A stretch of DNA of 64,000 bases from Salminus brasiliensis (lineage: Eukaryota; Chordata; Actinopteri; Characiformes; Bryconidae): NCBI RefSeq assembly GCF_030463535.1, contig NC_132897.1, forward strand, positions 7,274,821-7,338,820. Direction: 5' to 3'. Made by a program: the position numbers and the translations under genes. This document shows, one piece after another, positions 24,831 to 35,700 of this stretch. The stretch's first letter is position 1. Every line of letters begins with the position of its first letter. A model generated the notes under the pieces. That model saw nothing but the letters and a program-made list of their open reading frames with translations, ran no database searches and had not been told where the DNA came from.

Positions 24831-25820
24831 TCAGCATGACGACCTGTCATTCTGAAAGTGTTGCCAGATGTTTAGCAGCTGGCTCGGAGTAAATCCTGTG
24901 ACAATGATGCGCTGTGCATAGGTGCATTTGTCGTACTCCAGATGACGGATCTCGAACAGGTTCCTGTAAGGGAAGAAAGTCCTGCAGAACACTGGGTGGA
25001 CATCTAAGAAATGAAGGCACAAACCCACGTAGACGTCCTCCATGGGGATCGGGCGCACAAATCTCGAGGCCCACGATATTTTCTTAGCCACATCGATTGA
25101 AAACACATATCCGGCTCCGGACACATACGGCGGGAACAGGCTTTCTGGATATACATCCTCTGACAGGTACCACTTGCTGTGTTGGTTCCTGCGGGGGTGC
25201 CCGTCGTTAATGACCGACCCTGTGATATAGTCCCGCTCAGAAGATTTACCCTGGTTCTGGAGGTAGCGCACAAGATAAGGCACATTGACAAAAATGTCAG
25301 CATCCACTTTCATGCCGTATCGAGCTGAAGGACAGTAAGTAGCCAGCCAGTTCATAATCATCATAGTCTTGATGGTCAGATTCTGGTACGTGTCCAGAAA
25401 GTTCATTTGGATTATATCACCGTACTCTGAACTCTCCTTCTGTAGATACTCCTCAGGCTGTGGCTTGGGTTCCCTTGGCTGTCCAATGAAAAACAGCCTA
25501 GCGATGTCCACACCCGGCACCACATTGTCTCGCCCCCATGTTTTCCTGATGGCTGCCCTGGATTCGCTGTCTTCTCCTGTCACTGGAATCATAAACACTA
25601 GAAAGGGCTCTCGACCTTCACACAGCTCGGGCTGGTTAAGGCTGTATCTGTAGGTTGATGATGAGATGACTTTGTAGAGCTCGTCTTCTAAAGTAACCAA
25701 GCGCCTGGAAGGAAGCTTAGATGTGCTGCTTCTCCAAAACAGACAGAGTAAAACTAAAACCAAGGCAACGGAGCAGAAAATGAAGTACCTAAGCAGCTTA
25801 GACCTCAGAAATGTAATCAT
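24831..25820 (-). CDS. Beta-1,3-galactosyltransferase family protein (GT31)
   Basis: A 329-residue type II Golgi membrane glycosyltransferase that would transfer a sugar, most likely galactose, in a beta-1,3 linkage to glycan acceptors on glycoproteins or glycolipids. Seen: a short cytosolic N-terminus, one membrane anchor at about residues 12-29 (YFIFCSVALVLVLLCLFW), a stem, then GT31 motifs in order: RAAIRKTWG (88-96), DTYQNLTIKT (143-152), the metal-binding DxD as DADIF (173-177), YVSGAGYVFS (232-241) and EDVYVG (261-266). Asn147 is a sequon. The length fits B3GALT enzymes, whose coding region is usually one exon, as here. A good acceptor, TTCTCACAG|GTTC, ends nine bases before the ATG, so a 5' UTR intron is likely. 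The closest relatives appear to be B3GALT1/2-type enzymes, but a B3GNT cannot be ruled out and I assign no symbol. It lies on the same strand as tnc, 3.8 kb downstream of it. Confidence 0.9.
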   Translation of the reverse strand: MITFLRSKLLRYFIFCSVALVLVLLCLFWRSSTSKLPSRRLVTLEDELYKVISSSTYRYSLNQPELCEGREPFLVFMIPVTGEDSESRAAIRKTWGRDNVVPGVDIARLFFIGQPREPKPQPEEYLQKESSEYGDIIQMNFLDTYQNLTIKTMMIMNWLATYCPSARYGMKVDADIFVNVPYLVRYLQNQGKSSERDYITGSVINDGHPRRNQHSKWYLSEDVYPESLFPPYVSGAGYVFSIDVAKKISWASRFVRPIPMEDVYVGLCLHFLDVHPVFCRTFFPYRNLFEIRHLEYDKCTYAQRIIVTGFTPSQLLNIWQHFQNDRSSC

Positions 25821-25828
25821 GGTTAGAA

Positions 25829-25840
25829 CCTGTGAGAAGC
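25829..25840 (-). promoter_or_regulatory. Splice acceptor in the 5' UTR of the GT31 gene
   Basis: On the minus strand a pyrimidine-rich stretch runs into CTTCTCACAG and then GTTCTAACC-ATG. It predicts a non-coding upstream exon. I could not locate the donor. Confidence 0.5.
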
Positions 25841-26034
25841 TGAACGAAGCATACAGAGCCTAAAACCAGCGTAGAAGCATGAGGCAGGGCCTGGTGTAGC
25901 TCAGATTCTTGCAAGGATTCAAGAGGAGGTTCATGTTTCATTTGAAGCGAGAAACCTTCCCTTCCAGTTGAAAGCAAAACTGCTGAGTAACCTTGGTCTT
26001 TTCTGCCCTCCTATTTCAAGAGGGCCCCTCCCAG

Positions 26035-26155
26035 TAATTCCATAAATGCAGTGGCTGCGCCTGTGGCAGCCCTCTGTTATCGGATAAGACAGTGCAGCTG
26101 ATTGGGCCAACTAGCCACCACCCACTCTGCCTCAGCTACAGTTTATAAACAAACG
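26035..26155 (-). promoter_or_regulatory. Candidate proximal promoter of the GT31 gene
   Basis: Upstream of the coding exon the minus strand holds a palindromic TATA-like GTTTATAAAC (about 26140-26150), a CCAAT motif (about 26103), and an inverted pair of GATA sites, CTTATCCGATAA (about 26078-26089). This could be a TATA-type, GATA-responsive promoter, but the order and spacing are not textbook. Confidence 0.3.
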
Positions 26156-26424
26156 TCAGAGACAGGAAGAGTATGCTGGGTGTAGTCCTTCCTTGCAGAA
26201 AGTGTTTTGCCACGATCGATTCAGAACCCAGCCTGTTGATATGGGTCAGAATATGGTTCCAGTTCATGTTTCATTATTTAAAATGTCACTCCTGGAGCAC
26301 AGATGCATTATCTAGAATTAGAATGGATACAAATGGACTTTTATGTCTGTAATTTGATTGAGTAAAATGGAAACCTGTAGCTGAAGTAGAATCACTGTCT
26401 CGCGAAAACCTTGTATTTCTAAAA

Positions 26425-26600
26425 TAACAACTTTACAGGAGAAGGAAAAAAAAACTTCATTGCTTTCAATGGAAGTCAATGTAAAAATATTTCATTCCAG
26501 GTCATTTTGGAGCATTTCTATTGGCCTATTCATTGTGGAATTATGGCACAATATAAAGAACAACAGCCAGATTCACATTATGCCAAAAAGTGAAAAATGT
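26425..26600 (+). repeat. Dispersed repeat, TTCAATGGAAGTCAA family
   Basis: Longest copy seen: ACTTTACAGGAGAAGG, CTTTCAATGGAAGTCAATG, TTTCTATTGGCCTATTCATT, ATTATGCCAAAAAG. Confidence 0.65.
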
Positions 26601-28742
26601 TTTTAGTATTTTACATAAATAAAAGTTTAATCGTGTGAATTTACTTTATTTTAAATTTCCAAAAAGTGCCTTTTACTTCCACTTCCATACATATTTACAT
26701 ATGTATACATACGTATATAAAAGCATATGGAAACTAGGCCTGTTCTGAATCCATAGTTTTGTGAGGTCACAAAAATGCACTAATAAAACAGTATAATGTA
26801 TTTTTGTAAACAAAATCCATTTTATTGTAATAGGGGTTACAGAGAAACACCTGTTTGTTCACCCAGTTAAAAAACAAAAAACAACAAAACCAACAAACAA
26901 ACAAACAAACAAACAAAACATGTTCAAATACCAGAGACTTAATTTACACAGGTATTCAATAGGGTCAGTGGTTTAGTCTATAGAAGGGAAGGTTGGAGAG
27001 GGGAAGGGAGGGAGGGAGGGGAGGGGAGGTTCACAAAGACTCTGTATATTAATTCATTTTGTGTACAATACCTTTATATAAATGTACAATGCTGATTAAA
27101 AAAAATGAAAATGGCCTTCTTAAAGAATTCCTCTGCTGCACAATATTACCTCACCACTCTCCATCATTATATGTACTTATAGTTTTCCAGCACATAAACT
27201 TGCTTCCTTTCAGCCACATACTGATATAGGTCCTGCCTGTACTTTTGAGAAGAAACAACTGACCAAAAAAAAACAAAAACAAAACAAAAAAAAAAAAACT
27301 CAACTTCTTCTGGTTTGTGTCCCAGTGCCAGCACACTACAAATTCACCAGTGCACAATGAACCCCGACACCAAAAGGGAATCAAATGCAATGGTCAGGAA
27401 GTCATTCAGCACCACTCATTACCTCTAGAACGCCATGAGTACGGCTGGAAGGGATTTTGGGCCACATGAAAAGATATTACACTGGGCCCTACAGTTCTAA
27501 CAACTCCAGCTAAATACTCAATTCATACATTGTTTTGGGATCCTATGAGTCACAGACCCTTAGAATTCTCCCCAAATGGTGCCCCTGGGTACGGAAAACT
27601 GTTTTAGCTGTTAATTTACAGTTTATTGATCAGAATTGATCAATTTGCAAGTTAAATTTAAGTTAAAAATGAAATGAGCATCATTTAAAATATTTAAAGC
27701 ACTAAAATGATTTTTAAAAGGGTCACTAGCCATACATTTCCCCATTCCCATTTTAATTTAATTAGATTATTTTATAAAATTTGTTAAAATTTGAATTATA
27801 AAATTCTAAAAAGACATTTCAGATTCAGATTGAAGAGAAAATACTATATTTTAGATTTTATTATATATAATAATACAATAATATATATAATAACTTAGTT
27901 ACATTTTTAAATGTAAGAAAGGGAAGTTTACTGTCTATGTTTACACATATGACAAATACATTTTCCAAGTAATTTTTAAATTTAATTTTAAACATGCTAA
28001 AAAAAAATAATTAAACAGAAATATTGCGTTTGTCAATGTTGTTGTTAGTTCTGTAAATGTTAGAAAATGTCATTTAAACCAGTAGAAAATGTTCCTCCCA
28101 ATAAAATATATTGGGAAAAGTCAAACATTTCTAATAGTGAGAGCTGAGCTGAGATCTAGAGCTGCAGCAAACCAGTGAAAGAGTTTTCAGCATCAGTTTC
28201 TTATCTCATTTCATTTTTCCTAGAATTTGAATTGTTCTACATTGAATTTCCAATCTAAAACAAGAAACTGGATTAAAAGCTGAAACAGTTTACCATACTT
28301 CAGGTTCAAACACTAGGAACAGAGATAGAGGTGGAGCAGTGCCTGTACACTGTGCGAGCTGTGTCATCCAAATGCCTGGTGATGCTGAAAATGTGCTACA
28401 CATGACACTGTTCCTCAGAACCGATCACTTGCAATGGCAGGGGTGGAGGAAGGGGGAAGATACGAAGAGTCATGATGCATCACACCGAGACAAATACAGA
28501 CAAAAAAAACGCTCTGGGCATCTTTACTGGACGACTGCCAGGTGAAACGGGAGCTGCACTTGGCAACTCCATACAGTGAAGAGGCGCCAAACACTAAACA
28601 AAACCACACACACACACAGACACACACACACACAGACATTCTGCCCTTTTTCATGAACCGAACATGAACTACACTCTTAAATATAAAGGTGCAGAAGATC
28701 CACCTGGTGCTACATAGTTTCCCGAAGAACCTTCAGTAGACG

Positions 28743-28748
28743 TTTATT
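28743..28748 (-). terminator. Candidate tnc polyadenylation signal AATAAA
   Basis: A canonical AATAAA hexamer on the minus strand about 850 bases after the tnc stop, in a T/A-rich context. An alternative lies at 26821-26826. The choice is inference only. Confidence 0.25.
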
Positions 28749-29209
28749 TAAGTATATTTTGTCTGTCTAGACAATAATTTGGACATAGTTCCCCTTTATC
28801 TGTTTATAGAACAGAGAACCCACTGACCCAAAGCATATGTAATAGAAGTCATTGGGGAGATGCTGGTGGTGCTCCAGCAGTGTTCAGCCTAACCTGTTAC
28901 CACTGACAGTACCGTCCCAGAACTGCTGACACCCCTAATAGCCTAAAGAAGCATCCACTGCAAGGTTCATTTGGGTTCTGTAACATCACTCCAAGGGATA
29001 CGTTCAGCACATTCGTCATTAAGAGTGTACCATGACCAGACGGAGTACAGAACCAAGTCGTTATTTTCTCAGATGGAAAAAGGAACCAGCCGGATTTCAG
29101 AGTAACCCCTTACACCAGTGTGGAATCGGATGAATGGGTTACATGGGTTTTGGGATGGCAGTCTTTGGTGCATGTGATGATGACGTTCTGCCTGGTGTTG
29201 AAGTGTGTG

Positions 29210-29215
<6 letters not shown>

Positions 29216-29272
<57 letters not shown>

Positions 29273-29292
29273 GTATATATATGTATATATAT
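29216..29292 (+). repeat. (TA)n microsatellite in tnc 3' region
   Basis: About 75 bases of TA with GTATATAT interruptions. Confidence 0.95.
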
Positions 29293-29445
29293 AGTTGGCT
29301 CGGTTGACCTTTGGGCCGGCACTGACGGTACTGTTGGTGCCACACGCAATCTTGGACAAGCTGTATCTCAGAATGAGGGATTATGGGTGACATTTTAAAG
29401 TGGGTTACTATGAGCAGAGGAGTGAAAATGGAAAGAGACATTGAG

Positions 29446-29447
<2 letters not shown>

Positions 29448-29491
<44 letters not shown>
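29448..29491 (+). repeat. (GA)n microsatellite in tnc 3' region
   Basis: About 42 bases of GA, roughly 100 bases downstream of the tnc stop. Confidence 0.95.
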
Positions 29492-29495
<4 letters not shown>

Positions 29496-29589
29496 GTTTC
29501 TGGTGGGGGCTTTGGTAGCTGAGGGGGCGGAGCTGATGCAGTAAGGGCAGATTGATGGGGTGGGGGCAGGGGAGACGCGTAGAGCAGAT

Positions 29590-29700
29590 TTACGAGCGCT
29601 TTCTCCTGCCCTCAAAGTTTCTGAAGTTGGCCGGTCTGATCTTCATCTCCGCAAACTCAATGGAGTGCTCGTGACCCTTCCAATGGAACCAGTTTACACC
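29590..29700 (-). CDS. tnc: tnc last coding exon
   Basis: A 111-bp coding exon encoding [20 protein letters not shown] through [16 protein letters not shown] and a TAA stop (29590-29592). The C-terminal RRKR tail is typical of tenascin-C. The acceptor is TTCCTCGCAG|GGTGTA. The 3' UTR continues to lower coordinates. Confidence 0.95.
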   Translation of the reverse strand, partial: GVNWFHWKGHEHSIEFAEMKIRPANFRNFEGRRKRS

Positions 29701-32700
29701 CTGCGAGGAAGAGATGATTCAGAGCGTTAATACACACTCTGTGGACAAAAGTATTGGGACACATGCACATTCATTGTTCTTCTTCTAACTGTCTCTGCTG
29801 TCCAGGGAAGAAGGTTTTCTACTAGATGTCGAAGCAGCATTGCTGTGAGGATGTGTGTGCATTCAGCAACAAGAAGAGTTAAGGAAGTCAGGATTGTTGG
29901 GCTAGAGGATCACCACCTCACCTCATCCCCAACTCCACAACTCGTCCTAAAAGTACTGAATGGACCACCATCCATCATGCCAGAGAGCACAGTTCCACAG
30001 CTCCACAGCTCAACACAAGGAGACTTTATACCACTGTAGCACTACTTCTCTACTGGGACTAGACAAGCTTTGTGCATGTGTGTGCATTTGTTCATCTGTG
30101 TCAGCAACAGGTGCAAGGTAAAGTAGCTGAATGCATTCATTACAAGGGCCGTCCACAAACATTTGGACTCATAGATGCTTCAACTATGCATGTTAAAATT
30201 TGTTCTGATCCACTGTTACTATTTATAATTAAGTATTTCAAATGATACTTAATAGAGTTTGCTTAGTATTTGCAAAAATAAAATATTCCAATTTCCAATC
30301 ATAGAACAGCGACATACAGTGTAAATAAGTCACGTCTGTGGCTTTAGTGGGTTAAAAAATGTCCAACATGATCAAGTTGAGATTTAAATTAATCTAGAAA
30401 CTCAATAATAATAATAATAATAATAATAAACTGTAATGTAAGTATTGGTCTCGTACTTTGCTGTGGCTGTTGTCCCCATATCGGCCCATGATGTTGACCC
30501 GATGGCAATTCTTATACCAGAAAGCTCCCTTGTACGACAGAGCGCAGTTGGTGACGGCGATGTCGTTATCGTGGTCGTAAGTTGAGAACGGACGGCCGTT
30601 GTGATAGGTCATCGAATCACCTAGGAGAAAGGATTACCAAAGCATGATTATTATAATGGAAATGGATGATTACTATTAAGCTCACAAAAATGGGCCAGTG
30701 TGTCAGTGTTGAGTGAGCTCACAGTCCGTAAACACCAGTGAAATTCAGAACATTTGTTTTAAATGTAACAAATCATTAGGCAGTGACACAATGTTCTTTA
30801 CATAGTTCTGAGTAAGAATTTCTCTTCAGCTTATGAGAGAAGGGGGAGAGCTCTGAGGATGTTTAGGGCTGGAGTTCGGCTGGCTTTTGCTTTGTGGTAG
30901 GAAGCCAAGTCCCCCCTCATGTGTGTGGTCCCAGGAATGATAGCTGACAGGGTGAAAGGGGAGGTGACGGGGTGGTGGAGGGTCGCAATGGTATCTATAA
31001 GATGTTAGATTAGGGAGGAGTGGCTTCAGGTGTGTTCCTACTCCCAAAATTTCAATAAGTGAATAAATCCTCTTTGGGATTTAACCGGGTGCCTGAATAT
31101 TTGCACTTAATATTTTATTTATGTATTATGGAGTATATGAATTATTAATAATGGTCAGGATTATTTGGATCATTTTGAAATATTGTTTTCGTCTATTTTC
31201 TATTACTACCTTTTATGCTCATATAAAGAGTTGAGTCATATACTGTCATTGTCACACAAAAACATTGTCTGTATTTTTGCCGTTTTTCACTTTTTGACAA
31301 TTTGAAACTGGCATGTATTTTTTACATTGTGTCAAAATTCCATAGTGAATGAGCCAAAAGAAATCCCCCAAAATGACCTGGAATTAAATCAATGACTTCC
31401 ATTGAAAATTCAGAAGGTTTGGTCCGACAGCAACAACATGTTTTTATGTGAATGTCTACAGAGGTGTAATTTTACCTGCGGTGCCGCTGTAGCCTCCAAC
31501 GTGCACCTTATAGCGGGTGCGTGGTTCAGACACAGAGAACTTGTCATACTGAGCGTACGCCGACTCGCCCTTGTCTCTGAGATCCACTCGCAGCTCATAC
31601 TGGCCCAGAGAGGTGATCTTATGCAGGTTGGACAGACCTGGACACAATGAGAGTGAATGAGTGTTAACACAACGAGCAAAGAGATTCACCTCAATATCAC
31701 AGAGGAAGTGCATTTCAAATGTATTATCCCACAGTTCATACCAAGCCAGAACTCGTCATTCATGTCTCCAAATCCTGCGGTGTAGTTCCTCCAGTTCCGG
31801 AAGAAGTCCACTTTACCGCTCTGCCTTCTGACGAACACCTGTAGCAGCATATATGATAAGGTCAGGTTTCCGTTTTTAATACTAGTCATCTTCTAACTAT
31901 ACAGTGGCATCAAAGTTTGGGCTCTCCTGGCCAAAATATCTGTTACTGGGAATAAATAAGCGAGTAACAGCTTATTTAAGCAATAACAAAAAAGGAAACC
32001 AGGGACCAGGGAGACCCAAACATCTGCATTTTGCTTTTGCTAAATATAAGGTCATCACTGCTGCTGATACTACTATGATAAAAAAAGTACTGCTGACAGC
32101 TAGAAGCCAAAGATAGAAAGCTTTCTCTCAGCCATATCATGTGGTTAGAGCTAGCTGTTGTATAAACTGCAGTAATTTGCATGTGTTAATAGGCAGTGTA
32201 GGTGCAGAGTCAAAGCTGGCGTAGGCATCACTGCATTAATTACATAGGTTCACTCGAAGCCACAATGCAGATACATGATAGGGACAATTGTGAGTATTCA
32301 GAGTTAAGGAAAAGTGGAGGTTAGTTCCTCACCATCCAGCCGCCTCCATCTGTGGTCATGTCACAGTAGACCTGCAGTGGCTGACTCTCATCACCACGCA
32401 GGTAAATGGTGTACATTCCAGAGGTGGTGTCCCCATTCAGCAGAGCCTGGGAACAGTCCTTGGGGTGTCTGTACAACACTCCGACTAGAACACACACACA
32501 GAGATGAGGCTTAAGCATTTTTGGAAAATGTTTGGATCAAATTAAAGGGGTATGTAACGTTCTAGGCTATGGTAAAGAGGGGTTGTAATGTTTTGGGCAT
32601 AGTATAAGGGATTTGTAAAGTTCTATGCCACAGTAAGGGAGGTTTGTAAAGTTCTAGACCACAGTAAGGAGGATTTCTAAAGTTCTGGGCCACATTCAGG

Positions 32701-35700
32701 AGGGTCTGTAAAGTTCTAGGCCATATTCAGGAGGGTCTATAAAGTTCTAGGCCACAGTCAAGAGTGTCTGTAAAGTTATAGGCCACTGTAAGGGGAATTG
32801 GTATAGTTCTGGGTCACACCATGGGGCTTTGTAAAGTTCTAGGCCACAGTAAGGAGGTTTGTAAATGTCTAGGCTATAGTATGGAGGATTGTAAAGTTCT
32901 AGGCCACAGTAAGGAGGTTTGTAAATTTCTAGGCTATAGTATGGAGGATTGTAAAGTTCTAGGTCACAATAAGGAGGTTTGTAAAATTCTAGGCTATAGT
33001 ATGGAGGATTGTAAAGTTCTAGGCCACAGTAAGGAGGTTTGTAAAATTCTAGGCTATAGTATGGAGGATTGTAAAGTTCTAGGCCACAGTAAGGAGGTTT
33101 GTAAAGTTCTAAGCCACAGTAAGGAGGTTTGTAAAATTCTAGGCTATAGTATGGAGGATTGTAAAGTTCTATGCCACAGTAAGGAGGTTGGTAACATTCT
33201 AGACTATAGCATGGAGGATTGTAAAGTTCTAAGCCACAGTAAGGAGGTTTGTAAAGTTCAAGGCTATAGTAAGGAGGATTGTAAAGTTCTAAGCCACAGT
33301 AAGGAGGTTTGTAAAGTTCAAGGCTATAGTAAGGAGGTTTGTAAAGTTCTAGGCTATAGTATGGAGGATTGTAAAGTTCTAGGCCACAGTAAGGAGGTTA
33401 GTAAAATTCTAGACTATAGTATGGAGGATTGTAAAGTTCTAGGCCACAGTCAGGGAGGCACAGTACACAGTGTGGTTGAGACTAACTGGCTATGCTGCCC
33501 ACCTCACAACTTTTAGTTTAGCTTGTGGTGGGACTCCACAGCTCATATGTCGCCCCTTGGCCAGTGGTAGTCATAATGTTGTACTCTATGTGTGCACAGA
33601 CTTACTGGTAGTGAAGACGGTGGAAATGATCCGGCTCCTCATGGGGCCAGAAATGGCCTGTAGACGCACAGTGTATTCGGTGGAGGCGCTCAGCTGACCC
33701 ATGTTGTAGGACGTGGATGTGGGGCTTAGAACCACTTCCTGAAACAGGACAGCATGATCAGTTACTGCACTGAGGCGACCCCTTAAAATACCCTACAGTG
33801 TATTGGAGAGAACCAAATCCAGAACCAGTGAAGTACTAAAACAGTGGTTCTTAACTATAACAATTCATTTCCAGTCAAAACGGACACATTTCAAAGTCCT
33901 CCCAAAAACATTCAACGATGTTAAGGTCTGGACTGTGGGGTGGACTGTCTAATCCACTGTTCTGGTCTTGTTGGATTTGATTGTTGTTCTTTTTGGTCTG
34001 TTTTCATTTTTCTGTAGAAGCTTCTTGATCAACTTTCTTATTTAGGTCGATTATTATTTTCTATCTAACGTCCTCAGAAATATCTCCTGAACATAAGTAG
34101 CTTGAATTTAATAACCATTTTGACTGCATATATATATATACAGTATTGTCAAATTATACTAAATTGTATAAGGAAGGATTCTGGAGGTTTTCCACTGACC
34201 CGGACTGCACCATCAGCAGACTCGTAGGTGAGGATATAGCCGGTGATTTCGGCCCGCGGCGCTGTCCATGTTAGCATGGCACTCTCAGTCTGGATGTTGC
34301 TGGCTGCCAGGTCCTGAGGGGCATCCACATCTGCAGCAGAGAGCACACATTTAGGATTGGCATTACTGCTAAATGTATAATATAATAAGGCATAAGCAGC
34401 TTTTTAATGGGCCCAGGGCAAAGTAAATAGACCCTGTGTACAAAATTAACCTTCAATCATTAGAAAAAGACAATGCAGTTACTCAATATAGCTGTGTCTC
34501 AACCTGACAGGCTCTCTTGTAGGCTAATGATCATATACACTATATGGACAAAAGTATTGGGACATCTGCTTATTCATTGTTTCTTCTGAAATCAGGAGTA
34601 TAAAAAATAGTTTATCCTGCTTTTGTTGGAGTAACTGTCTCTTCTGTCCAGGGAGGGAGGCTTTTTACTAGATTTTGGAGCATTGCTGTGAGGATCTGAT
34701 TGCATTCAGCGACAAGAGCATTAGTGAGGTCAGGATGTTGACGAACTTCTCAAATCATCCCAAACGTACTGGATGGAGCACCATCATTCCAGAGAGTCAA
34801 TAGGTTCATGTTTATCCTCTCCAGAGAGTCCTGTTCTATTGGCAGTGCTTTTCTACAGGCTGTGTGTGTGTGCATTTGCACATCTGTGTCAACAATGGGT
34901 GCAACTTAAACTAGCTTAATGCATTTATCAGGTACTTTACTTTGCATTCATTCTACATTTGGACATGTGGTGCATATGTGTGTGTATGCGTGTTACCTGT
35001 GGTGAACTGTGTGGTGGTGGCTGCACTCTTGGCTGCTTCTTTCACTGCATAGACTTTAACAGTGTACTCAGTGGCAGGTATGAGTGAGTTCATCTCGAAT
35101 TCCACAATGTTCCCAGACACCCTCTCCATCACTGGAGGCACTGCAAAAAGAATTTGATCAAACTCTGCACTCAGCTATGGGAATACCTTTTGCCTTGACA
35201 TACAGTATTAAACCAGCTGTTGCTGGAGGGTCATACACTCTTCTCTAGAACTTGATGATTAACTGAGGACATGGCTCAAGCATGGTAAATCAAATGAAGC
35301 ATGAAACTGCAGTGCACAGGACACTCAGGCCTTTACGTTTCAGAAGGCATGGTAGGGGTGATCTGTAGAGTTACCAGTGTCTGCGCTGTAAGTGATCACA
35401 TATCCGTCCACTGTTGCGATGGTAGGCTGCCAGAGCAACAGAGCCTCAGTGTCTGTGATATTGATCGCTGTGAGACCTCGGGGCTTATCCAGAGCTGATA
35501 GGAAACACATACAAACACATGCTCAGATTTGATCAGTTCATAAGTAAGGGAAAAATCACATCTCATAGAGGACCACAGTAGTTAATATTATTTTTATGTA
35601 TTATAATTAGATCAATATCAAATCAGTGTTGAGTATGGATCAAGTTGTTGAGTATATATACGTAGAGTTTTTGAATATGGATCGAAACTATATTGAGCAC

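Larger units (their letters stand above)
26821..29589 (-). other. tnc 3' UTR and intergenic spacer towards the GT31 gene
   Basis: No coding sequence seen. The tnc 3' UTR must start at 29589, but its end cannot be fixed. Two AATAAA signals lie on the minus strand, at 28743-28748 (about 0.85 kb of 3' UTR) and 26821-26826 (about 2.8 kb). The segment also holds (GA)n at about 29450-29490, (TA)n at about 29216-29292, (CA)n at about 28605-28636, A-rich tracts near 27270-27298, GGGAGG tracts near 27000-27028 and (CAAA)n near 26890-26920. Confidence 0.4.

Noticed and set aside
29069..29615. Minus-strand frames with YIYIYIY and SLSLSLS runs
   Set aside because: Products of the (TA)n and (GA)n tracts in the tnc 3' region.
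32821..33516. A 231-codon frame of repeated decapeptides as a real gene
   Set aside because: It is made almost wholly of a 30-bp minisatellite inside a tnc intron, on the opposite strand, with no promoter or family match. Kept only as a finding about the repeat.
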